From contig OX387612.1 of the NCBI GenBank assembly GCA_947568835.1, forward strand, positions 5,394,001 to 5,458,000: 64,000 nucleotides of DNA, given 5' to 3'. How positions within the stretch are numbered: the stretch's first letter is position 1; the number at the start of each line of letters is the position of its first letter. The notes below the pieces were generated by a model that was not told the origin of the DNA, ran no database searches, and saw only the letters and a list, made by a program, of their open reading frames with translations. The DNA is from Protonemura montana. Taxonomy: Eukaryota > Arthropoda > Insecta > Plecoptera > Nemouridae. This document shows positions 50,701 to 56,700 of this stretch, in pieces. Made by a program: the position numbers and the translations under genes.

Positions 50701-53700
50701 CATCGATACACAAGCACTGGCTTGGCATGGACGCTATAGCCGGAGAATGTGTCGCGATGTCGTCATCGATACACAAGCACTGGCTTGGCATGGACGCTAT
50801 AGCCGGCGAATGTGTCACGATGTCGTCTTTGATACACAAGCACTGGCTTGGCATGGACGCTATAGCCGGAGATTATGTGCGGATAGTGCCTGTTACTCAA
50901 AACGAGCAAACGTATGATTTTTTTTGACTAAATATACATTTTCGATGCTGAGAAGCCGAACAACTTGTTTTGTGCTGGACACTGTCATTTTCTTGAAGAT
51001 ATTTTTTTCCACCAGGTGAGTTAACTCTTCTGGAGGCGCTGGTGCCTCTTCGCGGGCGTCGTCAGAAAAGAGAGTTCGGCGTTGACACAGTAATCGGACT
51101 CACCGTCAGAGCCTACGATCTCGGTGAGTTTAAATGTCTTCAAAAGCCGGTAACTATTCAAAGATTTATCAGTTCGGAACCGAACTACCATAGCGCTAAT
51201 TTTAAATGGTCTTTGTTCTAAATAGCCACCAAATATCTTCTTTAACGCGACAAAAATGGAGGATGCTATCAGGTGGAGTCACCGTCGTTTCGAATGTTAA
51301 GAAATTTAATTTCGTAATTTCTTGCAGATTACTTGCATTTGAGACTGGTTTACGCTCAATGTATCTTTATTAATGCTAACCCTAAAAAATTGATAAACAT
51401 TTATTGATATTTTGAGTCGTAATTATTAAATTATAGAGGTAAGGTAAAAATTACGGCCGGAATCGCCATCGGGTGGCACCTACCGTTACCACGTGTTGCC
51501 GGCTCGTTTGCTCAGCAGATAGTTTAAAATATACACTGACCCTCTGTCTGTACCTATAAACTCAATGGTAAAACATATTGACGTATTGGCAGGACATGTT
51601 ACTATAGCGTTAAGACTTATGACGTAACAAGTTGTCGCTGTTAAATAGGACATAAACCGTACGCACTATAACTCTGTCAAAATATGTCAACTTAATTATA
51701 TAACTGACAGTTAAAAGAAGTTAATTACTGTTAATTCCAAGTCACGTGGCTCACTGAAGCTGAACAAACGTAACGCACGTGTTTTGCCATTTCACCACCA
51801 GGTGTACCACATCGCTGGTCGCATGCCAATGTGCGTGTCTACCCGCCCGAGACCCGCATGCGTACAATGCGTTTCGTTGTTGCCGGATCGCGGCCTGACC
51901 TTGAGCAAACGGAACGCATGCTGGCGGCCATGACAGGCGGTCGCGTCAAGGTCACGCAGGTGTTGCCGTATGTTTCGGATAATCATTTGGCATCTAGGGA
52001 GGGCGACAATGATAAGTGAGTGATTTTTTTGTGCATTTTTGATTTCCTAATTCCCAGTATTAAAATGTTCTTAACTCATAAATAAAGTCAGTAAATTCCA
52101 TGACAAAAACCAATCACATGCAGTGAAATGTTGCTATTTATGTAATTTAATAGCTTAACTCTGAGTTTAAAAATATTCTAATACCTGGCTGGACACACTA
52201 GATATACTGTTGTTACTAAAATCTACTGAAAGAACGAAAGGAGATGGATTTAAAGCTTGATTGACCATCTTACAGGAGTGTCGTCGTAGCTACTGTTATG
52301 TACGACGCAGCTTCCGTTGTTGACGTCAGTGAGCTACAGTTCCGAATCAAGCAAAATCAAACCGTCGAACCAGTGGTAAGTTGTTCAGTTTTACAAACTT
52401 CTTCGCTTCAGAGTTAAGCTTACATCTTGCCGAATGTCAATGCATGTTATCAAAAATCACTAGTAGTTTGTAAAATTGTGTACTTGGCATTTAGTTCCAA
52501 AAATCTAAAGGCTAGCTTTGCCACCTAGCTGTGCCATTCCTCCTTAACGACGGTACAACTCGAATAACAGGATTCCTCCACAAATCCTTGCTGTCAAGAG
52601 GTTGATAAGCTTAGTATAAGTATAGTATACGTTGCTTACTGGTCATGTGTATGGTCATTCATCTAATACCTGACACGACGCAGTGTTGATTAACTTTGGT
52701 AAATTCACGAAAACCAGTGTTTCTAGCACACCAGCTGGAAAAATTATATAGGAAGGAACCAAAAGGCTACTTATATCTGGTCTTGTGCTTGTCAGATTTT
52801 TATGACGTCATAAAAACAACTTTAAGAGGCTCATACGAGTAACTTATTGGGCATATTATGTCACAAAAAAGCACAAATGCCTGTATTTAAAAATGGTACT
52901 CGCATAAGCATTCCCAATTGTCATATTTTTAAATGTGACATATCGCTTTATTGTGATTTCAGAGAGAGGTTCGGGCAGAGAACAGGGTACTGTTTTGGAT
53001 CCTGATGTTTCTTGCCTTCCTGATAGTCCTGATCCTGTTATTGCTGCTTCTCTGCTGTGCATGTCCTTGCTGTCTGCTCTACGTACCAGTAAAGTAAGTT
53101 ACTGTGCGGAGTTTAACGACGCAGTCCTTAAAATGTTGCCCTATCATTATTTGTTTTACAGTGATTATAGATCAAATTGCCAGTGAATAAAGATCATGAA
53201 GCCAAAAATAATTATCTTCTATGCTTGCTGAACAGAACTGGTCATTTTAATTGTGGATAGCTTGCTCTGACTATAATAAAAAAATAGATTTTAACTTCAA
53301 AAAGTTCTTATTGTTCTTTTCCTGAACGAAGTAGTAAATGTATCGCGATTGGAACTTCTATCAATTTAGTTAAACTTTCTTGAAAAAAAAACGCACTAAC
53401 GAGGTCTACTGAATTACATATCTGATATGCACGACGACGATATGCAGCCTTATTCTAAAACGCGAAATTTGATTTCAGAACTCGATCAAAGATTCACGCC
53501 TCTGAAGAAAATGTCCATCTAGTGGTCAAGGAGCACGGTCCAGGGATGGAAACTAAGTCAGTGCAAGGTAAGAGACTTTTAACTCTTCATTTTTTGGTTC
53601 TAGATTATGGTCTTATGGCGAGGTACTGGTCTGTCAGGCCAGGTAATTCCTCATAACCAAGTCACGCTAGTTGCCACACCGGAGCTGCAGGTGAACTCCT

Positions 53701-56700
53701 AAAAAAAAAATTGATAACCAGAAAAATTATTAATGTTACTCTATATTTTCAGCTGGTTACATGAACGGCCGTCGCGAAGCGTGGAGCGCTGATATCCGCG
53801 AACAACAATGGCGATTTAACCGACGCAATGCAAGACCCGTCGACTTAGCGCTGCCGCACGACGACCAGCGCTCAAACTACAGTCTCCCACAGAACTTGCG
53901 TCTGCGTGATGGTCCCGGCGACATGTTGGCTAGGGAACGGGAGGCTTATGCACGGGAGCGGAACGTGAACCATGCCGTCAGGGAGGTGTACTTGGAGGAT
54001 ATGGATGGAGCCAGCGAATTTCCAACGGTAATTACGAGAAATTTGTCGATATTTTGCAGTTTCAGAAGTTTCTTAATCTAATGGATCTTTAAAGCTAGTT
54101 TAAAATTTTAAATAAAAAAAAAAATTAACTGCCAGTTAAATATTAATCTCCATGTTTACTACCAATCAATTACTTATATTTTTAAATTAAACCCTGACTG
54201 CTTATTTAACCGGGCATTGTTAAACTGACTCTTAGTTCGTTAACCAGCCGTTAGATAACTGGTCCTTTATAGTTTCGTATTTAAAAGGCAGAGAATGTCA
54301 TTATGAATTACGAAATAAAACTGATATCTTCAATTATTGACGAGGCACATCTTTTAAAGAGCCTAATTTGAGTTCCAGAACCCATTTCATTTTGAATGCA
54401 TTTGAAGGATAAAACTCGTTTAGTCCTAACAATTTTAATTTATATTTTGTAGGTAACATGGCTTGTTACGGAAATTCTCATGCCAAATTACATTTTGAAA
54501 AAAAAATGCATGTAAAACTGCACCATTACTGTAAAATTGTACTTTAATTTTGAACTACAAATATTTGCAATGGTTTGTTTGTTGTGTATGTGTATGATGT
54601 GTAAGCTAAATTACTTCGGGCATCACCCATGGCTGGTGGAGTTCGGGGTTCGAGTCCCCAATTAAGCATCCTAATTTAAACACAATTAGTGTTCCCATTT
54701 GAAAAAATAAGTTATTGGTATTACCTAAGGTACATGGTACCATAGTGGTACCTAAAATGGTACAGGTTAATGTTATAAATAGTCTATTATGTTGTTAATT
54801 CTAAATTAAAGTGTTCTTTGCAGTGTTTTTTTTGGTTTTTCTGGCATTTCCATTAGGGAGCTTCAACCAGCAAGCGAATGATAGTAGGCAGCGATCGATG
54901 GGGAGGTCGCGCGTTCGTTTCCCAGTTCGTTTGCACATTTTCCAGTCTACCTTCCTTACCAAAGTGTTCTTTGTTTCTCCACTTTGTCGCTTTTGAGCCA
55001 GACATCAGATTCTTTAAGATTTGCGTTCACTGAAATGTGTTACGATCGGTGCTTGTTCTTCGGTTTCAGATTCGCCTGTTGCATCCTCGGCAAGCCGCAA
55101 GACAAACGTCTGAAGACGAAGAAGAAGATTCCATGCGACGTCACGAGGTTGAAAGAGGTAACCGTTTACAAGTCAGTCGATAAGAAGATTTTTTTTCTTA
55201 TTATTTTCCATTCGATCGACAAATTAAACTGCTTTCAACTTGCACTGTCAAAGATATTGCAGTGGGTGAAATTCTTCCACAACATTTCAAAATTTAAATA
55301 TCTGCTACTCACTCCATCTTAATCGCAGTGTTTTTTTATTTTATTTAATAAGCAATTAAGATAAAGCAAGGTATCACTTGCTTTATCTGGTATCACAGAC
55401 CTACACTTAGGCTATTCTTGCTAAACAATTATTTTGAGGTTTGCCTGTATTAAACTACAACCGAACGATTTGGCGTGCTAGAAACACCGGTTCTCGTGAG
55501 ATCACCAAAGTTAAGCAACACTGCGCGGAGTCAGGTATTGAATGGGTGACCATCATACACATGACCAGTTCTGTTCGGGAGAGAGGTTGGAGGGATGAAA
55601 GTTAAGCAACACAGCGCTGGGTCAGGTATTGAATGGGTGACCATTATATACATGACCAGTTCTGTTCGGGAAAGAGGTTGGAGGGATGAAAAATAGTACA
55701 ACAACTTCACTCGCCTTGCTTGTCAATCTCTCGACAGCATGGATTTGTGGAGGAATCCTGTTATTCGCGTTGTACCGTCCTTCGGAAGGGACGTTAAGCC
55801 CGTGGTCCCCTTGGTGTTCTTCGACAGGAGTAGGCTACGTGCCGGCACCGGGCTTCCCCTCCTCCCTTCTAGGCTAAGTAAGGTTCATCATCATCCTCAT
55901 CATCATCCACTCATTCACCGACGCCATTAGACCACTGCCGCATGGCCAGATGTCAAAACAGTGTGTCGTTAAGCACCCCAAATAAATAAATAAATAAGTA
56001 TTAAGCTACAATTGCATATCGCCTCCTCTCCCTCGCAGGTTCCGATGTCGGCTACCGACGACGCCGCGCCGAAGAGGACAGCGCCGATCTCTCCACGGCC
56101 GCAGCTGCTCGTCGTGACCAGTTCTACATTCGAGAAGGTGACGCCGAGATCCTAAGACTGCTCACTCGGGGGCGACAGGAGGAGTTCACGACGACCCAGG
56201 GCCAGGAGGCCAGACCGATGACTCTCGTCCCAAGACAGGTACACAATATTCACAAATTTGTTTAAGTAGATTTGGGGAAATGTTTAAACTAGGAGTAAAT
56301 GTGAGTTATTTAATGTAATCTTATATAATTTAGGTAATTAACAGACCGTTAAATGTCTTTTAACAGACTGTTTGGTTCTAACGGACTACAGAAAATCCGG
56401 CACTATGACATAAGCTGTGTCAAATCTGATTTAAATAGCAATTTCTTGCAATGAGTGGGGTGTTTTATTATTAGAAACTGTACAACCTTCTCAAAAATTG
56501 ATGCTCAAACGGGGAATCAATTTTTGAGATGCAGTAGTGTTCAAAATAATAATAAAAATCATAAAATTTTTTTTTTTATGAAATTTCTTACTTTTCCTAT
56601 TGAATGGTGATTAATTGTCTAGCATGAACCATTGCGTCCATCGAGTCTGACACTTGACCCAATTGTTTTCCCTCCACAGGGCAAAGACATCATCATGCGA

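Noticed and set aside
46202..50854. A 1550-codon open frame on the minus strand, and several 300-800-codon frames on the plus strand, all with 21-residue repeats
   Set aside because: The 63-bp unit is a multiple of three without stops in several frames, so all frames stay open together. The array lies inside a cadherin intron, and copy differences do not favour synonymous change in any one frame by eye.
46215..50885. CRISPR-like regular repeat
   Set aside because: Units are contiguous with no unique spacers, and the genome is eukaryotic.
54984..55322. 112-codon frame over exon 21 in another register
   Set aside because: Phase from exons 20 and 22 fixes a different frame (ARQTSEDEEEDS...), and the longer frame runs into intron sequence.
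55480..55550. Possible 5S rRNA gene
   Set aside because: Only the internal promoter part of 5S is kept and the sequence continues into a conserved SINE body; no complete 5S molecule.
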